NCBI GenBank assembly: GCA_920105625.2
Contig: OV050033.1
Location: forward strand, 15,210,001 to 15,274,000
Direction: 5' to 3'
DNA from: Clusia tigrina
Taxonomy: Eukaryota > Arthropoda > Insecta > Diptera > Clusiidae
Length of the DNA: 64,000 nucleotides
How positions within the stretch are numbered: position 1 is the stretch's first letter; each line of letters opens with the position of its first letter. This document shows, piece after piece, positions 46,720 through 58,512 of the stretch. A program made the translations under genes and the position numbers. A model generated the notes under the pieces. That model was not told where the DNA came from and made no database searches. It saw only the letters and a list, made by a program, of their open reading frames with translations.

Positions 46720-48249
46720 TGTAATATCTTCCCCAGCATATCCCAATCTCATTATATCTCAATTACTTTCAGTCTCCATTTATTCCTCTCCCATTGTCAA
46801 GATATGTCCCTATTGCTCAATATCTTTCGAACTCAATCTCACGACTCACTCGCAATCTCTATTACACTCTTAGTCTGTCTCTCCCTCCCTATTACTCCTT
46901 CTCTTTTTCACCTATGTTTTTGTCTCTTTAGCTCTCTTTATATATCTCACTGCATCTCTTTAACTTCCTGTCCATATCTGCCCCACTCTCTGAATCTCAA
47001 TCCCCATCTTACTACATGCTCCGTCTCACCATAGCTATCCATATTCCTATATCTATCTCTTTACCTATCTTTCTATGGCACACTCTATCTTTATCTACCT
47101 CTCCCCTCTATCTCTCCCTTTCCCACTACCTCTCTCTCACCCTTTATCTATATACCCATTTAACTATATATCCATCTATCTATATGTATATCCATATATC
47201 TATATATCCATATATCTCTCTCTCCATTAATCTGTAAAACTCTGCTTCTCTAAATCTCTCTCGCTATATCTCTATTCCTCTCTTTCTCCCTATCTCTATT
47301 GCTCTATCTAGCTCTCTTTCTCCCTATCTCTATTGCTCTATCTAGCTCTCTATCTCTCCCTCTCCAACTCGCGCCCTCTCCCTCTGGCCCTCCCTCTAGC
47401 TTTTTCGCCAGCTCTCTCCCTCTAACTTTGTCTCTCTCTAACTCTGTCTATCTCTCTAGATAACTCTCTCTAATACTCTCTCTCTTGTTCTCTCTCTCTC
47501 TCTCTAGTTGTTTCTCCCTCACTTGCACTCTATCTTCCCCGCCCTTTCCCTCGCTCGTCCTCTATCTCCCGGACTAACTCCCCGGTTTAGCTTCGCTCTA
47601 CCATTCACGCCACTCACTCTCCTTAACTCGTGCTGCCTCTCGCTAACTCTGTGTCTCTCTAACTGTGTCACACTCGGTAGATTTCTCTCTCCCTAGTTTT
47701 TCTCTTTCTAGCTCTCTCTCCCTCACTCGCGCTCTATCTTCCCCTCTCTTTTCCTCACTCGTTCTTTATCTCCCGCCCTCACAACCTGGGTCACCTTCGC
47801 TCTACCATTCACGCCACTCACTCTCCCTAAGTCATTTTCCCTCTCTCTAGTCTCTCTCTAACTCTGTCTCTCTCTAACTCTCTCCGTGGATCTCTCTCTC
47901 TCTAGTTCTCTCTCTCTCTAGTTCTCTCTCTCTCTCTCTCTAGTTCTCTCTCTCTCTCTAGTTCTCTCTCTCTCTCTCTCTAGTTATCGCTCTCTCTCTA
48001 GTTCTCTCTCTCTCTCTTTCTAGCTCTCTCTCCCTCACTCGCCCTTTATCTTCCTCACTCGCCCTCTATCTTCCTCCCTCTTTCCCTCACTCGTCATCTA
48101 TATTCCACCCTCACTCCCTGATTCAGCTTGGCTCTACCATTCACTCGCCTCGTTCTTCCTAACTTTCCGTACGAGGGGGTCCCTATCTTTCCATATCTTC
48201 CTATAACTCTTCCTAACTTTCAATATGTCGCTCTGTCCCAATCCTTCCT

Positions 48250-48283
<34 letters not shown>

Positions 48284-48335
48284 CCTCTCTCTCTCTCCCC
48301 CCCCCTCTCTCTCTCTCTCTCTCTCTATGTGATCT
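46720..48335. repeat. 1.6-kb polypyrimidine (CT/CTAT) tract
   Basis: Plus strand is overwhelmingly C and T. The left half (46720-47280) is CTATAT/CTCTAT-type, the centre (47280-48110) is CTCTCTCTAG-type with internal direct repeats such as TCTCTCTTTCTCCCTATCTC at about 47278 and 47309. An ACTCGC/TCTTCC-containing block occurs near 47500-47600 and again at 47720-47830. The end is pure (CT)n and C-runs (48255-48326). The complementary strand is rich in GAGAG, the GAF/CLAMP core. Confidence 0.93.
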
Positions 48336-48699
48336 TCTCCGAGCTTCGCTTAAAGCAACTAGCTTTATCAGTCCAACTACGTCACTGGGCCTATTTTTCT
48401 TTCAGAAGTTTAACGGAAAACCAGCAAAAGCAGTCCACAAAGCTGATATCTCCGTTCTCAGAAGTATAAATGGAAATATGTAGATAGTGATTGCACCATA
48501 TCTTCTAAGCAAAAAAGGAAATTGTCCAACACAGAACTGACTCTTAAGTTTTCCACTGTGCTGGTATCTCCAGAATTCTTTTAATACTCGCAGTACCCTC
48601 ACCCAAATTGCCCAACAAGTGTTGACCACTTGGCAGTGAAGATAATAACTGCGATAATCGAATTGACCATGCTGCATCAAATCGAAGTTCCAATCTCAT
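48336..48699. other. No gene seen
   Basis: Unrecognised. Confidence 0.3.
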
Positions 48700-49696
48700 A
48701 ATTTAAGATATGTCAAATTTATGTTATTTCCTCTGAGCCCCCACCCACAAGCAGCACAAAACTGGGTGTGCTTCGCCCGAAACATAAGCAAACATAACCA
48801 AATTTTTATGCCGCTCTAATCATAGTCATCAGATGAGGTTTTTATCTCTGGAACAATAATTTCGAATGAAAATCGCACAACAACAAAGACAACAACAACG
48901 GCAACAGCAACTTAAGTAATAACAACAACAACAACCACAGCAACAAAAGAGCATGAAAATGCACTCCGCCACAGACGAAAAAAAGTGTTCCTTTTTTATT
49001 CACATATTTTGTTGTTTCCTTGGATTACTGTGGTGAAGTTCCACGGGCCCGAGTTTAGCCATTTATTAGCCATTAGTTTTAAATCTAAACTGTGGTTTAT
49101 TTCGCCGGAGTAAGCATGAAAAAGTAACGGCAAATTTTAACAACTAACCAAGATTTTTCATTTTTGGCTTTTGTTTTTCTTAATAGCAATCTTTCCATTT
49201 CCTTCTCTGCTGTTGCGCGCCCTGAGCTGCACTACACTGAGCAGAGCAGAGCTGAGCTGCACTGAGCAGAGCTGAGCTGCATGGAACTGAGCTGATCTGT
49301 GCTGCAACTGGCAGTGGAGATGCTGCAGGGTAAGCGTGGCTGTAACAAAAGAAGAAGAGCAAAGGAGAGGAGCACCATCAAAAAATCCAATTCCGTAATG
49401 ACAACTGTTTCCATGAGCCCGCCCATTGGGGAGTTGGGAGTGCGGAGTGGGGAGACTCTGAGTGGCAGGGTGGGGGCAGCAGCTGTGCACCGGGCATAAC
49501 TGCTACCTCCTCAGGCGTGGAGACTGTGCCGCAGCATCATCGTCACCGAGCAAGTTGCCCATTTTCTATATTTAAGGTTACTTTCCTTCCTTCTTCTTTG
49601 TTCTCTTTTTTTATTGTATAATTTTTTTATTTTTTATTTAGTTTTTTGTTGCAATTGTTAATTGCATTTTTGCCTTTGTTGTGGCTTAGTGGGTGG

Positions 49697-49740
<44 letters not shown>

Positions 49741-50020
49741 CATTATAGAAACTGTAAATAATTTTTAAAGCTGTTCAGCTGAGCTCTTTTTTGCTCCATG
49801 CTTGATTCGCCGTGATTTTAATGCTGAATGCGCATCATTTTCCAGAGGCTGATCTCAAGCAAGTACGAAGGGCACAGTAGCAGCCGAGTTGGGCAATTAG
49901 TTTCTACAGGCGTGACCATTTCGCTTACTCGGTTAGTTATCTTTGAGAAGTCCCAAAATAAATTTCCGTTTTGCCAAATTGTTGCCAATTTCTGGTAGAT
50001 TGGCAGAGGGTTTGATTAGG
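48700..50020. other. Single-copy-looking block
   Basis: AACAACAACGGCAACAGCAA run (48880-48950), GAGCTGCACTGAGCAGAGCT-type short repeat (49222-49290), GC-balanced 49290-49560, and (GT)n at 49702-49738. No coding support. Confidence 0.4.
49702..49738. repeat. (GT)n microsatellite
   Basis: About 18 dinucleotide units. Confidence 0.96.
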
Positions 50021-50969
50021 AAATCTTCAAATATTTTTGTTTAATGAATTCACGGTCCAATGAGTTGAATCTGACCAAAAAAGTTACGGTATAGTAGACA
50101 ATTCTCACGGTAGTGATGCCTGAAACCAATGTTGATCTCGAAAATCATGAAAAACCATAATTAATTTCGTTGTTCAGTACTGATGAAGACACTAAGCATA
50201 TTGAGAATCTTGGATCCTCTGTGGAGAACGGTTTAATTTGGCAGGAGAAATGGCAATTGAATTGAAATATGAAAAATAATATACCGCAACGAATTGGGTT
50301 GAGAGTAACAGTGATCAGGCTAATTGCATAGATGCTCGTAAGGTGAAGAAGCTAGAGGCACTCAAGCGAAAGCCGGACTACAATCATAAACAATTTATTT
50401 TGTTAATTATTATTTTCCTACTTCCTCATCTCCATATTAATTATACTTATAATGCATTATTTGGAAGCCTGAAGAATTCTTCAATAAATCTGGAATAAGG
50501 TTTTGACAAGTGAAAAGTGACAGAAAATTGGAATTTCATAGAAAATTGGAACAACATATTCTCACATTGGGTCTGTTATGTTATGACTTCTTTATAAAGA
50601 GTTTAGTTTGCAAAAAGCTTTGAATCAAAGAAAGACCATAAAAGAACTGTATAATATAATTTAGTAATTTAGAATTTGTTTGTAAGGATTTGTCAAATCA
50701 ATAGCAAGATTTCTGGACCAAAATATTGGTTTATTCATTCATTCATTCATTATATTGCCGCCTTCAAAGTAATCCATATTTGAGGCGATATACTCAAGTC
50801 AATATTGTAGACCAATCATCGACACACTCATTATTAAGCGATTCTGAAAGGGTCCTTGCTTTATTTTATTTAACATCCTCAATGATCCTTCAAAAAGTCA
50901 TAATTTGTATTTTGGGAGCAAAAGAAGAAAGGCTTGGAGACATGTCTGATTGATGATATCATCGTGGAG
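50021..50969. other. No gene seen
   Basis: AT-rich, unrecognised. A CATTCATTCATTCATT run lies near 50734. Confidence 0.3.
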
Positions 50970-50971
50970 TA

Positions 50972-52244
50972 CGAGGCCGGATTGATATTGAGGCTACCTA
51001 AGTAGGAAAAAAACATTTTTTTTTTCAAAAACCATTTATTTCTCAACATAGTCTCCTTTTACTTCGACACACTTAGTAAGACGATATTCCACCTTTTTTA
51101 TACCATCTGAAAAATACGATTTCGGGAACCCCTCAAAATACGCGTTAGTTTCGGTAATCACTTCTTCGTTTGAGATGAATCTTTTTCCTGCGAACAGGAA
51201 AAAACCACTAGGAGCTAAATCTGGACTCTAAGGTGGATGATTAACCAATTCGAAGTGTAGTTCACGTAATTTTAGCATCGTATCCAATGCTGTGTGAACC
51301 GGTGCGTTGTCTTGAAGAAAGAGCATTTTTTTCTTCTTTAAATGTGGTCGTTTTTCCTTGATTGCATCAATCAATTGATCCAATAATGCACGATAATGCT
51401 TTCCTGTGATTGTGGATCCTTTTTCAAGATAATCGATGAACAATATTCCGTGTGCATCCCAAAATACAGTGGCCATAACCTTGCCAGCCGATTTCACTGC
51501 CTTCGCCTTCTTCGGAGCACTTCCACCAGTTTCCACCCATTGTTACGATTGATTTTTGGTTTCAGGTGTGTAGTGGTGGACCCACGTTTCATCAGCAGTT
51601 ATTAATCGATGCCAAAAATCAACAGGATTACGCTTTAGCATGACCAAACACCGCTGTGAAGTGGTCTGTCGAACTCGTTTTTGTTCGACACTGAGCAAAC
51701 GCGGCACCCATCTTGCCGATAGCTTTTTCATATGCAAATGTTCATGCAAAATATTGAACACACGTTCATATGATACTCGTATGTTTACCATTTCAACAAT
51801 CTCACGCAACTTGACTCGGCGATCGTTCATAACGATATCGAGGATTTTCTTGATATTTTCTTCAGTAACCACCTCTTTTGGCCTTCCTGTTGATGGTATT
51901 GTTGCAGTGCTTGTTCGGCCGCGTTTAAATTCAGCAATCAAATATTTTACCATGTAATCTGACGGAGCAGACTCACCGTAATGTTTATCGAGCTTTTCTT
52001 TTGTCTCTTTCGCCGTTTTCCCTTTCAAATAATAGTGTTTAATCACTGCACGAAACTAGCTTTTTTCCATTTTTGAAGAAACACAAAAGTTGCTTACTTC
52101 AAACGACTACAACAAATAAACTAATCGATGAATTTGGGTGAACTTTTAACAGCTGACGTTTGACAGATCGCAATTTCTAAAAAAAAGCTTTTGTGTTTGT
52201 GCTGCCATCTAGTGCTAGGTAGCTTCAATATCAATCCGCCCTCG
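50972..52244 (-). mobile_element. Mariner element 1 (irritans-type), full length, 1273 bp
   Basis: Bounded by TA at 50970-50971 and 52245-52246, the mariner target duplication. Terminal inverted repeats of 29 bp lie at 50972-51000 and 52216-52244, with two mismatches. The transposase runs on the minus strand. About 95% identical by eye to element 2 and in the opposite orientation. All ends needed for mobilisation are present but its own enzyme is dead. Confidence 0.95.
51036..52070 (-). pseudogene. Mariner transposase, nonsense-disabled
   Basis: Starts MEKS at 52070. Codon 5 is TAG, a second stop (TAA, Lys in copy 2) follows TPETKNQS near 51540, and a third TAG lies where the family has Tyr in YSPD (51225-51227). 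No frameshift: 1035 nt including the stop. Family landmarks are the N-terminal HTH, WVPRLL linker, first catalytic Asp in ADETW and second in LQDNAPVH. The third catalytic Asp position (LAPSD in the family) reads LAPSG. The segment normally between LFA and GKRF also looks several residues short. Confidence 0.92.
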
Positions 52245-52246
52245 TA

Positions 52247-52819
52247 TATACCTTGCTAAATGTATTCCTCTTAAATCTGGAAGGGAAGTTCAGACATTTG
52301 TCTATTAGGATACAAGATGTATTTAAGGAATCGGCATACCTTTTAGGCCTTCCTAAAGCGTCAGTGACAGCACCTTCCTACTACCCCCTACTTACCTCTC
52401 GAAAAGAAATTTGTTCTTATCCGAAAAAATGTTCTATTGTCGATGCTCCTTGAATATTTCTAAAAATTGCAGTTTTCTAATTCTGTTTGGACTCCAATTC
52501 TGATAGTGCCCTGGTAAATTTACTTAAATTTTAGAAGAATATTTTCCATCAACATCATTGAGCGTTGGAACTCCTTTACAAGGTTCTCGACTAGCGCCTG
52601 GTAGAGGGGGAATATTAAGACAATTCAGCGAAGAGGGTAACAATAGCATTTTTATTTGTGACTTGTTACTTCTTTCCATTACTTCTCTCCATTGCTGTTA
52701 CCATTACTTAACTCAATTGCCTTCCCTCATATATTTTTCATAACTTAGCTCACCCATTTTCCTACCTTATTAGATGCAACACCACAGAATACTGGGTATG
52801 CCACAATAGTCTCCCTTCC
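52247..52819. other. No gene seen
   Basis: AT-rich, unrecognised. Confidence 0.3.
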
Positions 52820-53830
52820 TATGTCTTTATTTAATTAATATTTCGAATCCATATCTTTGCATTGTGCTCTGGCACACTCGTTCATGTGTGGATGCTGCCT
52901 GAATATGTCGGCGTTTCATACCAAGTACGGCGCTGGAAACACAAATCAAAAGATTCAAGAAACGAACTCGTTAAAATTGCTCCTAAATTGAGGCTGAAAT
53001 ACGAGGCGCAGTGCCGGCGGCCGTAACTTGTTCAGTTTATGAGCAACTGTGGTTGGCGCTAGGGCTAAGTCGCTCTTTAAACGCATATATTATGAATATA
53101 AAATTAATAAACAATTAATATGCGGGCCTAAGACGAAATCTCTAATTATAATACTCGGCAATTTGCACCTCAGACGCTGCGCCACGGTAACTCTGACTTT
53201 TTATTACATTTATTACGGCATTTTTACACATTCGCCGGCAAATAAACAAATGATTAGCATAACTTGGCCATAATAAAATTGACGGAAAACACCCACGCAC
53301 ACAAACTCGCAGCCTCGCACAGGAAAGCGAAGGACGGACGCAACTTTAATTTGAACGCATGCGAGCTCGTGTGTGTGTGTGTGTGTGTGCGTGTGTGTGT
53401 TTCTGGCATACGTTGTAGAAGAAAATTTCCAAATTGCCTCAATAAATGTTGAAGCCCTCCCTCCATTCCACTATACACGCCACGCTCTCCACTCCAGCAA
53501 CATTTTATGAGCCATAATTTGCATTTTTCGTATTATTTCGTTTCTGTTTTTGTTGTGGTTTCTTTGGCTGCCTTTCGGTATTTTGTTCAGTTTTATTTTG
53601 TTTGATTGGAAAGCGTTGATTTAGCTACGCTGAGCATTTTAAGGCGGAGCAGCAGCACGAGGATGCTGAACATGCCGATGCAAATATCGGGAAGCGAATG
53701 CAGCGGAACCTTTGGTGCAGCCCAGCCAGGCAGAGGTTTGGCTGGCGGTGATATTAACATTTTAATGTGTCAATTAAATTAGAATAAATTAAAATAAAAT
53801 ATCAGTTTATGGCTAATTTTTATAGCGATT
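52820..53830. other. Single-copy-looking block
   Basis: GC-balanced with (GT)n at 53369-53400 and little internal repetition. No exon recognised. Confidence 0.4.
53369..53400. repeat. (GT)n microsatellite, one C interruption
   Basis: About 16 dinucleotide units. Confidence 0.95.
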
Positions 53831-54625
53831 TATGTGGCACAATCTTTTGAAGGGTCCACAAAATTTGATTTGAATTTATATACACGCGATTGATATGCTC
53901 TATGATATGGTGGGCTATATAAGTAACATACAGAGATCCTTACAGGGCCACAACTGAATTCTATTATTAACAAATTTTACAAATAATGCTTCTATGACAC
54001 TTCAAAGACTCAGTAGAATTAGGAAAATAATTATATTGGAACTTTTACGGTTGCCTCTCAGTCACTCTCACATAACTTGGCATCTAATTCGTCCTTCAAC
54101 ATCTGTGATTGCCGATAAAATTTTCAAAGTGAAGGTGGTGATCGAAAATTCTCACCAATCTTCAGGGTTATATTTCAAGATTTGGAACTATCTTATTGGC
54201 TCATTTCAGTTGATTTTTTGAGACAGAGTAGCGTATCGTCGTGGTATTGTATGAAGAAACTAAGATTGCTTTTAAAAGGGTGTTGAAGAATCACTTTCAT
54301 GGAATCTATTAGCAAATAGCATCCTTGAATCTCGTCATAACAGCTGAAGAAATTTGCATTTATGAATTTGACATGTACACCAACCAACCAAGCTTAAGAA
54401 TGGTGCTTTAATAATGAGCCGACGACGAAAAAACGACATCAAAATTCTTAAAAAATCAAAGTGACCTTTGGCAATCGTGGTGTTGGTCTCTCGAAATTCA
54501 TTCTTAGGCAGGAAACAGTAATCAAAAATATTTCTGAAATATATTATAAATGGTTGAAAGAGTGAGTGTCACTTTTATAGACACAGATTTTTTGTATTTA
54601 ATACCACGCAAAACCTTTTTCTATA
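53831..54625. other. No gene seen
   Basis: AT-rich, unrecognised. Confidence 0.3.
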
Positions 54626-54627
54626 TA

Positions 54628-55887
54628 CGAGGGCGGATTGATATTGAAGCTACCTAGCACTAGATGGCAGCACAAACACAAAAACTTTTTTTTAGAAATT
54701 GCGATCTGTCAAACGTCAGCTGTTAAAAGTTCACCCAAATTCATCGATTAGTTTATTTGTTGTAGTCGTTTGAAGTAAGCAACTTTTGTGTTTCTTGAAA
54801 AATGGAAAAAAGCGAGTTTCGTGCAGTGATTAAACACTATTATTTGAAAGGGAAAATGGCGAAAGAGACAAGAGAAAGGCACGATAAACATTACGGTGAG
54901 TCTGCTCCGTCAGATTACATGGTAAAATATGGGATTGCTGAATTTAAACGCGGCCGAACAAGCACTGGAAGGAAGGCCAAAAGAGGTGGTTACTGAAGAA
55001 AATATCAAGAAAGTCCTCGATATCGTTATGAACGATCGCCGAGTCAAGTTGCGTGAGATTGTTGAAATGGTAAACATACGAGTATCATATGAACGTGTGT
55101 TCAATATTTTGCATGAACATTTGCATATGAAAAAGCTATCGGCAAGATGGGTGCCGCGTTTGCTCAGTGTCGAACAAAAACGAGTTCGACAGACCACTTC
55201 ACAGCGGTGTTTGGTCATGCTAAAGCGTAGTCCTGTTGATTTTTGGCGTCGATTAATAACTGTTGATGAAACGTGGGTCCACCACTACACACCTGAACCC
55301 AAAAATCAATCGAAACAATGGGTGGAAACTGGTGGAAGTGCTCCGAAGAAGGCGAAGGCAGTGAAATCGGCTGGCAAGGCCATGGCCACTGTATTTTGGG
55401 ATGCACACGGAATATTGCTTATCGATTATCTTGAAAAAGGATCCACAATCACAGGAAAGTATTATCGTGCATTATTGGATCAATTGATAGATGCAATCAA
55501 GGAAAAACGACCACATTTAAAGAAGAAAAAAATGCTCTTTCTTCAAGACAACGCACCGGTTCACACAGCATTGGATACGATGCTAAAATTACGTGAAATA
55601 CACTTCGAATTGGTTAATCATCCACCTTAGAGTCCAGATTTAGCTCCTAATGGTTTTTTCCTGTTCGCAGGAAAAAGATTCATCTCAAACGAAGAAGTGA
55701 TTACCGAAACTAACGCGTATTTTGAGGGGTTCCCGAAATCGTATTTTTCAGATGGTATAAAAAAGTTGGAATATCGTCTTGCTAAGTGTGTCGAAGTAAA
55801 AGGAGACTATGTTGAGAAATAAATGGTTTTTGAAAAAAAAAAATGTTTTTTTCCTACTTAGGTAGCTTCAATATCAATCCGGCCTCG
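54628..55887 (+). mobile_element. Mariner element 2 (irritans-type), full length, 1260 bp
   Basis: Flanked by TA at 54626-54627 and 55888-55889. The 29-bp inverted repeats lie at 54628-54656 and 55859-55887 and differ at one position. The transposase runs on plus. Lies 2.4 kb from element 1 in inverted orientation. The 5' UTR (54657-54801) and 3' end match element 1. Confidence 0.95.
54802..55822 (+). pseudogene. Mariner transposase, frameshifted and missing catalytic Asp
   Basis: Starts MEKSEFRAVIKHYY at 54802. A 14-nt deletion near 54966, relative to copy 1, shifts the frame; the rest continues in the second frame from about 54960 (GRPKEVVTEENIKK) to a TAG at 55628-55630, the same codon that is TAG in copy 1. 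VDETW and LQDNAPVH carry the first two acidic residues. After the stop comes SPDLAPNG, so the third Asp is Gly. Ends GDYVEK at 55822. Length is exactly 14 nt shorter than copy 1. Confidence 0.93.
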
Positions 55888-55889
55888 TA

Positions 55890-56380
55890 TAGCAAAAATA
55901 CTCATACCCTCAGCAAATAAAGTCTTTTGAAATTTGACCACTAAACTTTTTGAGGATGTTACATGTTCCATCTCTGTGAATACAGGACATGAAAGTGGAG
56001 AAAGACCTGATTCATTTACAGTGCTATTACATATCATTAAAGGAAATTTCTGTTAGAAATCCTACTCTATTCAATCCTACTCTATTGAATATTATTTTTA
56101 TAAATTTCAACTTTTGGTATTGTTCGAGGTGCTACTCTAATCTGTGCTGGAAAACAAAATGTGTTAGATGGAAATTCCTCAAATACTCTCATCTAGAATA
56201 GAGCCTTGGTCATTATTCACTTCGAGCTATAACAACAACTCAAAAGATTACATGGTAAAAGCAATCTCTTATAGAACTTATCGTGATTTCAGCTACTTAT
56301 CAATCATAACTTAGAGAACAGCATGTAAACCACGCAGTTTTAATAGTTTAAGTAATTAAAGCCTACATGTGCCTATAGAA
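55890..56380. other. No gene seen
   Basis: AT-rich. Contains a short direct repeat AATCCTACTCTATT near 56059-56085. Confidence 0.3.
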
Positions 56381-56547
56381 ATTATGCCCTGTCCTGGATG
56401 CCAGGTAGCACAATCGTTGGTAAAATTTTAATCTTCAGCATTATAAACAATGGCAAAAATTGCCACATACTCCGCAACTCCTTTTCAAAGGAAGGAACAC
56501 ATAAACACAAAAAATTTGACACATATCCCCCAAAGGAACAAAGCACA

Positions 56548-56549
<2 letters not shown>

Positions 56550-56593
<44 letters not shown>
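56550..56593. repeat. (CA)n microsatellite
   Basis: About 22 dinucleotide units. Confidence 0.97.
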
Positions 56594-56595
<2 letters not shown>

Positions 56596-57424
56596 AAGAC
56601 TGGCGAATAAGCAAGCAGCCCATGTTGAGCGGGCAGCTCTCGCTGCTCGTGGACTCCTTTGGGGTGTCACTTAAGGCATTAAAACGCAACATCAGCAACG
56701 CGAGATGCAAAAATAAGCAATAAGCGAGCTATAAAATGCTGCAACAGCATCAGCAACTGCAACTGCAACAACAAATATTACAACAACAATAACAATCAGA
56801 AGAAAAACAAAAACAACAGCTGTGTGTTCGTTCGCCTTGATGTGCGGCGCGCAAAACGTTTTCATTTGCGCTGAGCTGAGCCGAGCTGGGCTGATGCTGT
56901 ATGCGTAATAAAACCATAAAACAGTGTGACATTGTAGGCCAAAACAACATACGGAAGAGCAACAACAACAACAAGAAGAACAACAACACCAACATCAAGA
57001 AGAACAGCTCACATGTGGCCAGCAGCAGCAATGGTTGCCACGAAATTATGCTCTTCTAGGTGGCCGGCGACTTGGATGCGAAGCAGGCCCGGTGCTGGTA
57101 TAGGAAAACTCACAGTTCAGTCCCCATTATGCCCGTTGTAGTTCGGTTGTGCCCCAAAAGGTCTTAAATTGTGTGGCAGCCTGCCACATTGTTGCACGAA
57201 AACAACACTTTTTACAGCATCCAGCATGATTGCTCCTCCGTCTGAGTATGGCGGTTGGACAATGTTGCGACAAAGTTGGCGGCACGACGAGGGAGCAAAA
57301 TTATGAAATTTCATATTTAAATTGGAAGAAAGACTTTTCCCCCAAATGAGCCTCCACAGCGCCGTGCTGCTCCTTGTTTCTGGACATATGCCAATTTCTC
57401 GGCAAGTTGCTTTTTATCGTTTGT

Positions 57425-57425
57425 G

Positions 57426-57465
<40 letters not shown>

Positions 57466-57466
57466 C
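57425..57466. repeat. GTTGTC hexamer repeat
   Basis: Seven units of GTCGTT. Encodes different dipeptide repeats in each frame, none credible. Confidence 0.95.
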
Positions 57467-58512
57467 CTGCTTGCGTGGGCCTGGATTTTTATGGCTGACA
57501 CAATCATTGCCCAAGCTAATAATAATCCCAGCAATCCCCCCGTGTCAGTGTTTCCCCACAGACCAATCAAATGCTACAAATTTAAATTTCATTGCGACAC
57601 GAAAACTGAAATAATGCCAACAAAATCCCCATTCCCAGCTCCAGACCCATCCGCTTACGAATGCGAATAGGAATCAGAATCCCACCTTGACATTAAATCT
57701 ACGCATTTTAAATTTACGCTAACACTTCAAATAGCAGCAAATGTTGCAACAGCATGCCACAACTCCTCCAGGTTTTCCTGCTTTTATTTGCAGTTCTCTA
57801 CTATTTCTGTCCGAATGAGGCTGGTGTGAAACTTGAAGCTGCTCCGCTCTAAAGTGTCCAAAGTAAAAATTACGAGCTCAGCTTAGAGCAGCATTTAATA
57901 TTGTCGCAGCCCAAGAAAAGTGTCCTGTTTTTATTGCTCTTGGTGCATGCAGAGCCGAGCCGAGCTGAGACGGGCGTCTGATCGTGGTGGCATCATGGAT
58001 AAATAAGCATGGTGCTGGCACGCACACACAAACACACACTGTCACTCACACACTTGCATGCATACCAGTGCTAGGCACGCCTGTACGAGACATGTGGCAT
58101 ATCAAATTTAAACGTATGTTTTATAGCCGCCACGGCGGTGCAATAAAAATTCAAAAATAAAATACCTCGAGAGCAAAAAAGAGAATGATAGATAAATAAT
58201 GAATCCGAAATGAGTTCTAGCCTAAGCGGCCAATGTGTAAAGGTAAACGTCGAAAAGTCCTTGAAGTGGGCATGTATAATCAAGCATATGAGCCTGTGTG
58301 TGTTTCTGTGCGTGAGTGTGTGTGCGTAGCGGCATAATAAATAATGTTGTAAGTCAAGTGTAAGGAAACGTTTGCAAATGTTGCTTGCCACTTGAGACCG
58401 TATGGCAGGCCAATGAATTAGGTATGCTTGAGGAGCCAAGGACTGGATGCCAAGTGCTGCCAAATGAGACAAGTGGGCTGGAATAGCTCAGAGAAAAAGT
58501 TCTGACAAATAT

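Larger units (their letters stand above)
56381..58505. other. Single-copy-looking block with CA and GTTGTC tracts
   Basis: (CA)n at 56550-56593, CAACAACAACAACAAGAAGA at 56961, GTTGTC hexamers at 57425-57466, and CACACA stretches at 58020-58055. Non-repetitive GC-balanced parts at 56600-56760, 57030-57360 and 57900-58100. Frames on both strands through the hexamer array have no domains. Confidence 0.4.
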
